From contig JANYDC010000133.1 of the NCBI GenBank assembly GCA_025359965.1, positions 1 through 58,529 of the forward strand: a stretch of DNA of 58,529 nucleotides, given 5' to 3'. The position numbers were made by a program, and so were the translations under genes. The notes under the pieces were generated by a model that was not told the origin of the DNA, ran no database searches, and saw only the letters and a list, made by a program, of their open reading frames with translations. This DNA comes from Pedosphaera sp. Lineage in GTDB: Bacteria > Verrucomicrobiota > Verrucomicrobiia > Limisphaerales > SXQI01. Positions 1-8,365 of this stretch are shown here, one piece after another; within the stretch, counting starts at the first letter, position 1, and each line of letters starts with the position of its first letter.

Positions 1-117
1 GTTGGCAACGAGAGGTTCTGGATGCACCACTCAACCTGCAACCGCTCCATTCAAACGGGCGGGCCAACAACCTATGCGGGTTCCAAATGTGCCTTTAGGA
101 TAGCCTGCTTTTAAAAC
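1..117. other. window edge, no gene seen
   Basis: I see no convincing gene, RNA or repeat in the first 117 bases. The stretch probably holds the promoter region of the acyltransferase gene that follows, but I cannot point to clear -35/-10 elements. Confidence 0.4.
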
Positions 118-1326
118 ATGCCATTTTTGGAAGTGCCCTTCAACCTGATCCTCATGAGTACCACTTCGTCATCCCCGGCAGCTTCCTCCCGCTCTGTCTG
201 GGTGGATAACTTGCGCACCTTGGTCATCCTGCTCGTGGTCAACATGCATGCGTGCGTGACGTATAGTCACGTGGGCGATTGGTATGTCATGGAGTCCCCC
301 GAGCCGGGCATGCCGGTCAAAGTCGCGTTCCTCTTTTGGCAGGGGCATCTTCAGGCGTTTTTCATGGGGCTCCTTTTCTTTTTGGCTGGTGTTTTTTCTC
401 ATCGTTCTTTGGAACGGCGTGGACCAGGGGCCTTCATGCGCGAGAGGCTCGTCCGCCTCGGTTTGCCTGCTCTGCTTTACATGTTGGTGATTCATCCGTT
501 CATGGTCTATGTCCTACTCGGCCATCCCCATATTCCGGACCGACCGTCTCTGCCTGTGCTGTATGGGCGATATCTCACCTCCGAACGGGTGCTCAGCGGC
601 AGTGGTCCTCTCTGGTTCGCTTTGGCTTTGCTGGTGTTTAGCGCGGCTCTCGCCGGATGCCGGACGCTCTCGAAACCGCGTGTCCAGGACGCACAAACTC
701 CAGTCGTGGCTCCCAGCGTGGCTGGCCTTCTAAGTTTTGCCCTTGCCATAATCGTCGGCAGTTTTCTGGTCCGGCTCGTCCAGCCGATTGGCACCAATTT
801 TCTCAATTTCCAACTCTGTTTTTTCTCGCAGTACATCGCCGCCTTCATTGCTGGCGTTGCTGCCGGACGGAACGGTTGGCTGACGTCATTGGCGTCCTCG
901 CGTCGAGCACTCATTGCTGGCTGGATGGCTCTTTTCGGCGGGCCCCTTTTGCTGGCGGCTGTGATTGTAACGGGAGGGGCACCTCCAGAAAAAGGCCACA
1001 GTCAGTATGATGGCGGTTGGCAAGTAGCCGCGCTGGGTCTGGCCGTTTGGGAGCAACTCGCCGGCCTTGGGCTCAGCCTGGGATTACTCACTGTCTTTCA
1101 AAAATATTTTAACACTCCCAACCGCTTGGCCGCTTGGCTCTCTGATCGTGCCTTCGGCGTTTATGTCCTGCACGCGCCCGTCCTAGTGGCCCTCACCCTC
1201 GTTTTGCATCCCCTCGGCACCAGCCCTTTTCTGCGCATGTTGCTGCTCACCGTCACAGGCCTGATTTGTAGCTTCCTGGCCGCCGACCTCGCCAAGCGCA
1301 TCCCTGGACTTCGCAAGATTCTTTGA
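118..1326 (+). CDS. acyltransferase family 3 membrane protein (OpgC-like)
   Basis: Integral membrane protein of about 400 residues, almost entirely hydrophobic helices separated by short loops, as in the acyltransferase-3 family (OpgC/OafA type) that moves acyl groups onto extracytoplasmic glycans or lipids. The N-terminal region has the family's opening pattern, a WVDNLR stretch running into the first helix with the conserved VNMH histidine, followed by an FFLAG segment and basic ERLVRLGLPAL, also typical. The substrate cannot be read from sequence. The frame opens at 118, but an in-frame ATG at 154 (MSTTSSS) gives a more usual N-terminus; neither has a strong ribosome-binding site. It stands alone, convergent with the hydrolase gene on the other strand. 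Confidence 0.8.
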   Translation: MPFLEVPFNLILMSTTSSSPAASSRSVWVDNLRTLVILLVVNMHACVTYSHVGDWYVMESPEPGMPVKVAFLFWQGHLQAFFMGLLFFLAGVFSHRSLERRGPGAFMRERLVRLGLPALLYMLVIHPFMVYVLLGHPHIPDRPSLPVLYGRYLTSERVLSGSGPLWFALALLVFSAALAGCRTLSKPRVQDAQTPVVAPSVAGLLSFALAIIVGSFLVRLVQPIGTNFLNFQLCFFSQYIAAFIAGVAAGRNGWLTSLASSRRALIAGWMALFGGPLLLAAVIVTGGAPPEKGHSQYDGGWQVAALGLAVWEQLAGLGLSLGLLTVFQKYFNTPNRLAAWLSDRAFGVYVLHAPVLVALTLVLHPLGTSPFLRMLLLTVTGLICSFLAADLAKRIPGLRKIL

Positions 1327-1551
1327 CGTTAACTAGTGTCACTGGAGAAAATAGTAACATAGATCCATGAGATTATTTTTCGAAGATATCGTAACGTATC
1401 CCTATACATGGGTTGCTTTTCATAAGCTCAAATCGTTCAAATTTAATGGAATTAGAGTGTTCGTTGACTCAATCATCCAACTGCGTGGCAAACGAGCATA
1501 GGCTTGTAAAGCTTTCCCAGTGAGAACAGCGAGACCTCCCGTTTTCATCCG
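1327..1551. other. intergenic, nothing recognised
   Basis: This AT-rich spacer lies between two convergent genes. I looked for a GC-rich hairpin with a T-run and saw none that is convincing. Confidence 0.4.
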
Positions 1552-2361
1552 TTATTGTTTCTGGAGAAAATCCAGCAGCATCTGGTTGGTCTCGTCTGGT
1601 TTTTCGAGGGTCACGCCGTGGGATGCGTCTTTGATTAGTTTGAAGCGGCTGCCGGGGATTAGGTCGGCCAGCATTTGGCCGAAACGCGGGAGGGCGATGG
1701 GGTCCTGATCTGCACTGGCGACGAGGGTGGGAATTGAGGCGAGTTCACCGAGTCTGGGCGAGGCATTGTGCCGACTCATGGCCATGACCTGTTTCATGAG
1801 GATGGAGGGTTGGTCGGCGAGATCGCGGCCGATGACTTGGCTGTAATCTGCTGCAAGGCTGTCCAAGTCCGCTGATTTGAGTCGATCCTTGGAGAGGAGC
1901 ATTTCCAAAAAAGCGTGGCGTCGCATGCGTCGCGAGCCGACCCGGGTGCGCAGGGTCATCCAGAGCACCCACGGAGTTAGGCGGGCGGCATCTTTACCGC
2001 GCGCGAAGGTACACAGCAATGACAGGCTGCGCACCCGTTTGGGGGAATCCAGCGCCAATTGCTGGGCGATAATTCCGCCCATCGAGTGGCCCACCACATG
2101 GGCCGACGGCCATCCTGCTGCATCCATCAAAGCCGCCGCATCACCAGCCATGGCCTCAATGCTGATGGTGCCGCCACTCGGAATACTTCGGCCCACGCCG
2201 CGATTGTCGAAGATCAGAGTTTGAAATTGATTCTGCAGACCCCGCACCTGAGGCCGCCAAGTTTCACCTGCCGTTCCAACTCCCTGAATCATCAGCACCG
2301 GCGCGCCTTGGCCGGCAAGTTCGTAATAGAGGCTTGCTTCCCCACGCTTGAGAATGGCCAT
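1552..2361 (-). CDS. alpha/beta hydrolase fold protein
   Basis: A 269-residue single-domain alpha/beta hydrolase without signal peptide, so cytoplasmic. The nucleophile elbow GHSMGG is visible near residue 92, the early FDNRGVGRS strand-loop carries the oxyanion region, SADQDPI near 220 supplies the acid, and ASHGV near 248 the catalytic histidine, so the triad is complete. Length and motif spacing match the common esterase/haloperoxidase-like group; the substrate is unknown. It starts 6 bases after the metalloprotease gene ends on the same strand, so the two are probably cotranscribed. Confidence 0.85.
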   Translation of the reverse strand: MAILKRGEASLYYELAGQGAPVLMIQGVGTAGETWRPQVRGLQNQFQTLIFDNRGVGRSIPSGGTISIEAMAGDAAALMDAAGWPSAHVVGHSMGGIIAQQLALDSPKRVRSLSLLCTFARGKDAARLTPWVLWMTLRTRVGSRRMRRHAFLEMLLSKDRLKSADLDSLAADYSQVIGRDLADQPSILMKQVMAMSRHNASPRLGELASIPTLVASADQDPIALPRFGQMLADLIPGSRFKLIKDASHGVTLEKPDETNQMLLDFLQKQ

Positions 2362-2367
2362 AAATGT

Positions 2368-5033
2368 TCATCGTGGTGCGCTAGGCGGGACGGCGGGTTT
2401 TTTGGCGGGAAGGAGGGCGAGGACAGCCTGTTGTTCCAGATACCAATCGCGCAGGGAACGGGAGAGCATGGATTCGCTGAACTCGCGGAAGTTCTGGATG
2501 TTCAGGGCGGCATCGACCTCATCGCGAAGTTGTTTGTTGAGCTCGCCTTTGGCGTCCGCCGACCAGCCTTTGAAACTGCCGATATCATCGCTTAGAGAGC
2601 GGGCGGCGGCGAGGCGGGTCTCTAGGTCGTAGCGGAAGTCTGCCACATCAACGGTGCTCTTATCAACCTTGCCCCGGCGTCGATCCTCCTCATTGCGGGA
2701 CATAATCACAACCTTGGCGAGATCGATGGTCCGCTTTTCGAATTGGGCCACAATGTCATCCTCGCCCACCGAATCGTTGGCTTTGACACCGAGGTCGCGA
2801 TTGGCTTTCTCCAAAGTTTGGGCCGCTTTTTTTACGACTTCTTTTTCAAATTCTGTGAACAGTTTACGGCCCCGGTTCAGGATGATTTCTTTTTCCTCCT
2901 TGGTAAACGTGTTGGTTTTGGAGTCGAGACCGATCCAGTTGGTGTAGACGGGGGATTCCAAAAGCTTGGCCAATTGCTCACTGAGTTTTTTGGCATCAAT
3001 CTTTTCGGTAATGGCGACCTCCTTGGGTTCGCCTTTGAATTCCAGCTTCAAATCGACGGGAATGCTGGAGAAGATGGCGCGGTCGATTCCGCCCAGCCGT
3101 TCGGTCTGCTCGTTAAGGCGTTTCCAGTTGGCCTGGAGGATTTCCTTGTGATTCAAATCGCCCACATAATCAAAGGCGTTCTCGGTTTTCAGGGAGCGGG
3201 TGCCGGATTTGAACCATTGGAGAATTTGGGAAAACTCCGCCGCAAAGGAGTTGGCATAGGACATGTGACTCAGATTGACGTTTGCGAGGGGAACACGGTC
3301 GCGCGGATCACGGGGCGCCTTGGCGCGGATGAAGTATTCAATCACGCTCTGCGGCATGCCGCGTATCATTTCGCCGATGTTGGCGTAGGCGCCTACAACG
3401 GGGTCCGGACCGTAATCGAAAGTACGGACATCGCCGTAGACAGCGGTTTCCTGATCCGTGCAAAAAGGGTTTTTCTGTCCACGACTGCCAAATTATCGAG
3501 GTATCCCCACTGGATGGCGGCTTTGTCATAAGGCAGGGCCTCCTTGGTGGTGTGGATCAGGTTACCGATGAAAAGTCGTGACTTGAAAGGGGTGTAATCC
3601 ATGACCGTCTCGGCCGTCAGATGGTTGGTGTAGCTGTTGGTGATGGAGTTGCTGAGGTATTGCCGAAACCAGTCGTCGAGTTCGCGATGGGTCAGCGTGC
3701 CGGTGAGGCTCGAAGCGAAATTGTGGCGGAGGCCGAGCACATGACCGATCTCGTGAGCAACCACCTTGCGCACGTAATCCCGCGAGAGTCGCAGCACGTC
3801 GGTGTCATCCAGATTATCGACCGTGAGCACGGCCTCCAACCCGCTGGCGAACTGCTGGGCAAACAAAATGGGATCGGAGTTGCAGAGGCTGGAGGAATGA
3901 AGGAATTCGATGCCGAGCTTGGCTGGGGGAGGCACCTCCTTGCCATCCTTGGCGTCCAGCGTGCTTCGCACCAGCCGGAGGAGTTCGCGCACCCGGGCCT
4001 TGCTGCTAAACGCGAATACGCTCGTGATATAGGCCTGCCCATGCTGAGTTTCGCCAGAGACCGGGTCCACCAGGGCGTCCGCATAGGCAAAGGTGGCACT
4101 ATCCCACGGCACCCATTGCACCAAATTGTGCGCGGCGTCGGGGGCGGTGACTCCGGCGGGGGCTTTCTCCGCGGTCAGCACATCTTTGCCGAAAGCGCGG
4201 TTCCAATACAAAATACCTTCGCGCACAGCTTCTTCGTACTCAGGGGGTGTGTTGGCACTGTAGTAGAAATGGACGGGTTTTGAGATGTCAAAGCGGGAAA
4301 TTTTGGTGGTGTGACGCCCGCTGACCGGCTCGATCTGGGGATCAATCTCAAAGAATCTCACATATCGGGCGTCACTGGGGCTGTGCTCCTTGTTAGGCGT
4401 GGAGGTTTGCACATAGGGGCTTATAAAATAGCGGATCTCGAAGCGTTCCTCCAAGTTGGGGTCATCCTGGCGGTCGCGGACCTGGACGCTCTGGCGAACC
4501 ACCAGTCGGCTTCCGTCACGTTTCACTTCAAAAACACGGCTCTGGGAAACTTCGAGAGTGCGCGCGTGGGAGGCCGGGTCAAACCTTCCATTGCCAATCC
4601 AATCCGCCGTGAAGACCCGGTGCATGCCTTTGTTGAAATCAATGACGATGCGATCATCATTCTGTTCGACAATGGGAAAAGTAGTCAGCAACCGGCGGGC
4701 GGGAAGGTCTGAGGTGACCAGTTGGCCCTGGTTGGATTCATACATGTCCACGCCATCGTGGTACACCTCGAAACGGATGATCTTTCCCGCGAGTCCATGG
4801 CTGGTGGCGGTCAGAGCCTGCGGGATGCTGGAGGCGGAAAGCAGAAAGTCCCGGCCAAGAGCCGCTCGCGGGATGGCGATCCCGAGATTGCTCGCCGGAC
4901 TTAATTCCGGAGCGGGAGTGGTGGCGGTTTCGGTTTTGTTGGTCGCCGGGGTTTGCGCTCCGGCCTGAAGAGTGAGAGCAAGGCAAAACAAACCGACCCA
5001 GTTGGCGAAATTCAAAGGCTTCACTGCGGTCAT
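2368..5033 (-). pseudogene. zinc-dependent metalloprotease (DUF4953/DUF5117 type), frameshifted
   Basis: Exported zinc metalloprotease of the large bacterial family with DUF5117/DUF4953 regions, split by one frameshift. The N-terminal part (5033 to about 3470) has a signal peptide ending near AGAQ, long beta-rich regions, the catalytic HEIGHVLGLRHNF motif (HExxHxxG) near residue 428 and the downstream VMDYTP turn. The reading then goes wrong at the run aaaaagggttttt (3462-3474). One extra A on the coding strand there would restore DRKNPFCTDQE, the expected continuation, which runs through DYGPDP and YANIGEMIRG into the intact C-terminal part ending at 2368. Both halves are free of stops and well conserved, so the break is recent, a sequencing error, or a recoding site. 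Joined length is about 890 residues. Confidence 0.8.
3462..3474 (-). other. frameshift site in homopolymer runs
   Basis: On the coding strand the metalloprotease gene reads AAAAACCCTTTTT here. One missing A in the first run explains the loss of frame: with six A the translation continues with family-typical residues. Runs of five plus five in this context are prone to replication slippage and to read error. Confidence 0.7.
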
Positions 5034-5613
5034 TTAACAGGTAAAAGGTCGCGGGCGCAAGGGGCCGCCGGTGGTGATCTAGACCGCCACAAAGTGGCCA
5101 GACCTTTTTTTCGTCCTCGCTCCTCTCCCGCAAAAAGCTCAGAGGGCTGGAGCACTCCAAAACCTGGCGGGTTTTTTAGGGGCGAGGGTTGTCGGGAAGC
5201 GTCTTGGACTGCGGCAGCCATCTGCCGCTTTTTCGACATGGCCAAGATACTGGCTAAGTGGATTATTCCCTTTGGCACCGCTCAACTTCCGTCAGAAAAT
5301 GGAATGCGCCCAGACCTCAGCTCGCGACGTTTTCCGTCCGATCCTCAAGGCCGGTGATGTGGGGAATGAATCAGCGGACCATATGTTTGGCGAAACCGTT
5401 GGCGCCCAGATTGAGGCCAGCTTCAATCGTGTTCTTGGTGACCATTGGCGAATTCTGTTACATGACGTACTCCGATTCAACCCGTCTTGTGGCGAGTGCT
5501 CTCTTCACCCGTGAGGCATGAATTTGGCTGGCCACGCGACGCCTCCAGGCTATCTTGGCGCCGGCTTGCTGCATGCCGATGTTAAAACACGTTGACTCAA
5601 TGAGGGGGGTTAT
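5034..5613. other. 580-base non-coding stretch upstream of the Nmad cassette
   Basis: No convincing gene was found. Several short open frames exist on both strands, but none has a ribosome-binding site or a recognisable domain. The left half holds a hairpin-bearing stretch (listed separately) that resembles the dispersed intergenic repeats I associate with Verrucomicrobiota genomes. The right half, 5300-5600, should contain the promoter for the Nmad3 gene; a GGGGGG ribosome-binding region lies just before its ATG. Confidence 0.5.
5211..5233 (+). terminator. perfect hairpin with T5 tail, possibly part of a dispersed repeat
   Basis: GCGGCAG at 5211-5217 pairs perfectly with CTGCCGC at 5222-5228 around the loop CCAT, and TTTTT follows at 5229-5233. 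This is the layout of an intrinsic terminator read on the plus strand. No plus-strand gene ends just upstream, so it may instead be the core of a REP-like intergenic repeat. Confidence 0.55.
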
Positions 5614-6333
5614 ATGAATGATAGGAAAGGACTTCTAGTTCGTGTTGCCGCTGACCAAACCGAGGGTGGCGGTTATTGGAACGGTCCGGCGGACTCCAAG
5701 ACCCAACAGTTTGTTTACGTAGCGATTCCTGAGGGGGCGCCAATGCGTCCCGGGTTGGGCAAGCCCTACGCCGGTCTGGGTCCGCCGCTGGCGGGTCTGG
5801 GCGCAACGTTGCCGGGACATTTATCCTCAAGGAACATGCATCTTGACCCCGATTTTGACCATCTGACTTATGGCGACCGAGGAGAACGGGCGAAGCAGAT
5901 CCGCGCGAAGCTCGGGCCGGGAGACTTGCTGGTTTTCTACGCCGGGATGCGCGACTTGCAGCCCCCTGAAGGACTCATCTATGCGCTTATAGGGCTGTAC
6001 GTTGTGGAAGACATCGTCCCCGCGCTTACGGTGCCTGCCGAGCGGCGGCATGAGAACGCGCACACGCGCCGTTTTTTGTCCATGGATGCGAGTGACATCG
6101 TGGTGCGTGCCCGCCAGGAGGTTTCAGGACGGCTGGAGCGGTGCATCCCCATCGGCAATTACCGGGAGCGGGCCTATCGTGTCTGGCCGACGCTCTTGAA
6201 AGAGTGGGGAGGGCTAAGTGTGAGCAACGGTTACTTGCAACGCAGTGCGCGGCTGCCTGAGTTATTGCAGGTGGACCGGTTTTACCGTTGGTTTCGGGAA
6301 CAGAATGTGGCATTGCTGCCCCGCAACAACTAA
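5614..6333 (+). CDS. Nmad3-domain protein (nucleotide modification associated domain 3)
   Basis: A 239-residue soluble protein that I recognise as the Nmad3 family: an N-terminal LLVRVAADQT strand, a glycine-rich WNGPAD segment, FVYVAIPE, then the diagnostic HLDPDFDHLTYGDRG block near residues 72-87 and the GDLLVFYAG strand near 107-115. Nmad domains were described by comparative genomics next to enzymes that make modified DNA bases in phages and bacteria; their biochemical role was not established to my knowledge. The gene has a strong G-rich ribosome-binding site before ATG 5614 and ends 8 bases before the Nmad2 gene, so the pair is an operon. No methylase, glycosyltransferase or other base-modifying enzyme lies nearby. 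Confidence 0.75.
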   Translation: MNDRKGLLVRVAADQTEGGGYWNGPADSKTQQFVYVAIPEGAPMRPGLGKPYAGLGPPLAGLGATLPGHLSSRNMHLDPDFDHLTYGDRGERAKQIRAKLGPGDLLVFYAGMRDLQPPEGLIYALIGLYVVEDIVPALTVPAERRHENAHTRRFLSMDASDIVVRARQEVSGRLERCIPIGNYRERAYRVWPTLLKEWGGLSVSNGYLQRSARLPELLQVDRFYRWFREQNVALLPRNN

Positions 6334-6341
6334 AAGAAATC

Positions 6342-6977
6342 ATGTCGAAAATCTATTTCTACAAACTCACCGTTGACGACGGCGGTGCGCCCTGCGTGGA
6401 AAGAGGATTGCTTAGTCTTTCTATCTGCAAACCGATGATTCGCAGAACGGCCGAAAAGGAGGACATTGTAATTGGCTTTGCAGCGAATTCGCTCAGTGCG
6501 GACAATCGGCTCATCTACGTGGCTCGCGTAAATGAAAAGCTGGAGAAGGGTCAATACTACCGGTCGGGCAAACACAGCCGACGGGCGGATTGCATCTACG
6601 AATGGCGGGGCGGGCGGTTTGCGCAGCGCGAGGGTGCGGTTTACCACGGCTCAGCCGGGGATCTGGCGCATGATCTGGGCCGGCACCCTGATTATTCAAA
6701 GGCGAATACGCTGCTCTCCCATAAGTTTTGCTATTTTGGGGCCTCAGGGTCCGATGACTACAAAAAGTCTTTTCGCTTGGTCGCAGAAGCGGTGAAGGAA
6801 CTTGGTCGCGGACACCGAGTGCATCACGATGAAAAGCTGCTTAACGAACTTGAGAAGCTCGCCCGGTGGAGTTGGGCCTTGGATGGAGCTTCCATTCAAG
6901 GCAAGCCGACGGGCGAACCGCGTTGTGGAGTGAGCCATCGTGGCGGCGGTTGCGGGGTGGCGGAGATGAGATGTTGA
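6342..6977 (+). CDS. Nmad2-domain protein (nucleotide modification associated domain 2)
   Basis: About 211 residues, soluble. The opening strand KIYFYKLTVDDGGAPC is followed by the pattern LSICKPMIRRTAEKEDIVIGFA near residues 28-49, which is the hallmark I know from Nmad2 (cysteine-lysine-proline, then arginines, then a 'D-x-hydrophobic-G' strand). It continues with YVARVNEKL and a downstream FCYFG segment. I chose ATG 6342, directly after the Nmad3 stop, because homology begins there; the frame stays open upstream to 6288. The last 30 residues are glycine/arginine/cysteine-rich and do not look like the domain, so the 3' end may have been extended by local rearrangement. Function is unknown; co-occurrence with Nmad3 suggests a joint role with modified nucleotides. 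Confidence 0.75.
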   Translation: MSKIYFYKLTVDDGGAPCVERGLLSLSICKPMIRRTAEKEDIVIGFAANSLSADNRLIYVARVNEKLEKGQYYRSGKHSRRADCIYEWRGGRFAQREGAVYHGSAGDLAHDLGRHPDYSKANTLLSHKFCYFGASGSDDYKKSFRLVAEAVKELGRGHRVHHDEKLLNELEKLARWSWALDGASIQGKPTGEPRCGVSHRGGGCGVAEMRC

Positions 6978-7189
6978 GACAATGAAAGGCGGACCAGTCG
7001 ACCACAGGACGTAAGCGAGAAGACCGACACCGTCTCGGGTGTGTCGCCCTGTTAGGGCTTGTGACCGCTGGGGCAGTGGACCCAGGGCGACACTTGTCGG
7101 ACTCGTTTGCCCTGGGCTAACTTAGTTCGCCCCGTTGGGGCTTGCGATGGCTGTCTTCATGCACAACTCGGTTGGTTAGCGGATTTGGG
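6978..7189. repeat. structured intergenic element with nested inverted repeats
   Basis: This 212-base gap is packed with complementary segments. GTGTCGCCCT (7041-7050) is the exact inverse of AGGGCGACAC (7084-7093). CCCAGGGC (7081-7088) is the inverse of GCCCTGGG (7109-7116). Two small hairpins share the loop gtt: GCCCT-gtt-AGGGC (7046-7058) and GCCCC-gtt-GGGGC (7129-7141). No open frame of note crosses it. It resembles a dispersed REP/MITE-like element or a structured RNA between the convergent Nmad2 and cysteine desulfurase genes. Confidence 0.55.
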
Positions 7190-8365
7190 TTAGCTGTTGC
7201 GGAACCTCTCTAATACGCCAGGTAGAATTCGCTGCACAGACTTCACTTCGGCCTCGGTGGTTTCGCGGCCCAGGGAGAACCGAACGAAGGAGTTGGCCAG
7301 GTGGCGGGGGACGCCCATGGCGGTGAGGACGTGCGAGGGTTCGAGGGAGCCGGCAGAGCAGGCGGAACCGCTGGAGGCGCAGACTCCGTCGAGATCAAGC
7401 GCGGCCATAAGGGCGATGCTGTCGGCCCCTTGCACGGTGAAGGAGACGGTGTTGCTGAGGCGCGGTGCTGCTGAACCCCGGAGTTCCACCCCTTCGAGCC
7501 CTGCGATGAAAGAGGCCAGCTCTCCAGTCCATTGGCTGAGCCGCGCGTCGGGGAAGACGGGCTCTTTGATGAAGAGTTCAATAGCTTCGGTCATGCCTAT
7601 GATAGCGGGCAGATTCTCGGTGCCGGCGCGGCGCTCGTTTTCGTGCCCGCCTCCGAAAAGGATCGGATGGATGAGCAGTGGAGAACGAATATAGAGAACG
7701 CCTGCTCCGCGAGGGCCGTGGAATTTATGGGCACACAAAGTCACGAGATCGGCGTTGAATTCGCCGATGTTTTGGAAGGGCATTTTACCAAACCACTGGG
7801 AGGCGTCAGTGTGAAAGATAATGCCGCGTGCCCGGCACAGCGCGCCGATCTCGGCTACGGGTTGAAGCACTCCAGTCTCGTTATTGGCGGCCATTAGGGA
7901 AACGAAAGTGGTTTCAGGGGTAAGCGCGGTTTTGACCGATTCGACATCAACCACTCCCTCAGAATCCACGGGGAGCCGCGTGACTTTGAAGCCCTCGTAC
8001 CGCTCCAGATAATCGAAGCAATGCAGCACTGCGTGGTGCTCAACCGGCGAAGTGATGATGTGTTTTCCTTTGGGACGAAGCAGGCGTGCGGCGCCGAAAA
8101 TGGCGAGGTTGTTGCTCTCAGTTCCGCCGGAGGTGAAGATGATTTCGCTGGGTTTGGCACGGAAGAAACTGGCAACGCGGTCCCGGGCTTCATCGAGGCA
8201 GGCTCTCGCGCGGCGGCCGATTTGGTGGACACTGGAGGGGTTCCCCCAGATTTCATTCCAGTAGGGTTGCATAGCCTTGCTCACCGCCGGATCAAGCGGG
8301 GTGGTGGCATTGTAATCAAAATAGATCGGTCCCACAGCCGCGGAGCGTATAGGTCTTGACCGCAT
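7190..8365 (-). CDS. cysteine desulfurase, NifS/IscS family
   Basis: Pyridoxal-phosphate enzyme that takes sulfur from cysteine and hands it on as a persulfide for Fe-S cluster or thio-cofactor assembly. With the start at 8365 it has 391 residues, normal for the family. Visible are YFDYNATTP at the N-terminus, TSGGTESNN, the EHHA histidines near 110, the PLP lysine in CAHKFHGPRG (K214), RAGTEN, and the mobile-loop cysteine in SSGSACSAGS (C336). The frame is open further upstream, but ATG 8365 shares one base with the TGA of the VWA gene (TGATG), which indicates translational coupling. No iscU, iscR or suf gene is adjacent, so its partner is elsewhere. Confidence 0.92.
   Translation of the reverse strand: MRSRPIRSAAVGPIYFDYNATTPLDPAVSKAMQPYWNEIWGNPSSVHQIGRRARACLDEARDRVASFFRAKPSEIIFTSGGTESNNLAIFGAARLLRPKGKHIITSPVEHHAVLHCFDYLERYEGFKVTRLPVDSEGVVDVESVKTALTPETTFVSLMAANNETGVLQPVAEIGALCRARGIIFHTDASQWFGKMPFQNIGEFNADLVTLCAHKFHGPRGAGVLYIRSPLLIHPILFGGGHENERRAGTENLPAIIGMTEAIELFIKEPVFPDARLSQWTGELASFIAGLEGVELRGSAAPRLSNTVSFTVQGADSIALMAALDLDGVCASSGSACSAGSLEPSHVLTAMGVPRHLANSFVRFSLGRETTEAEVKSVQRILPGVLERFRNS

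Noticed and set aside
2743..3531. 262-residue open frame on the plus strand
   Set aside because: Antisense to the metalloprotease C-terminal half; glycine- and phenylalanine-rich shadow translation.
5030..5278. 82-residue frame on the minus strand
   Set aside because: Overlaps the hairpin-bearing element; low-complexity basic translation that looks like a translated repeat and not a protein.
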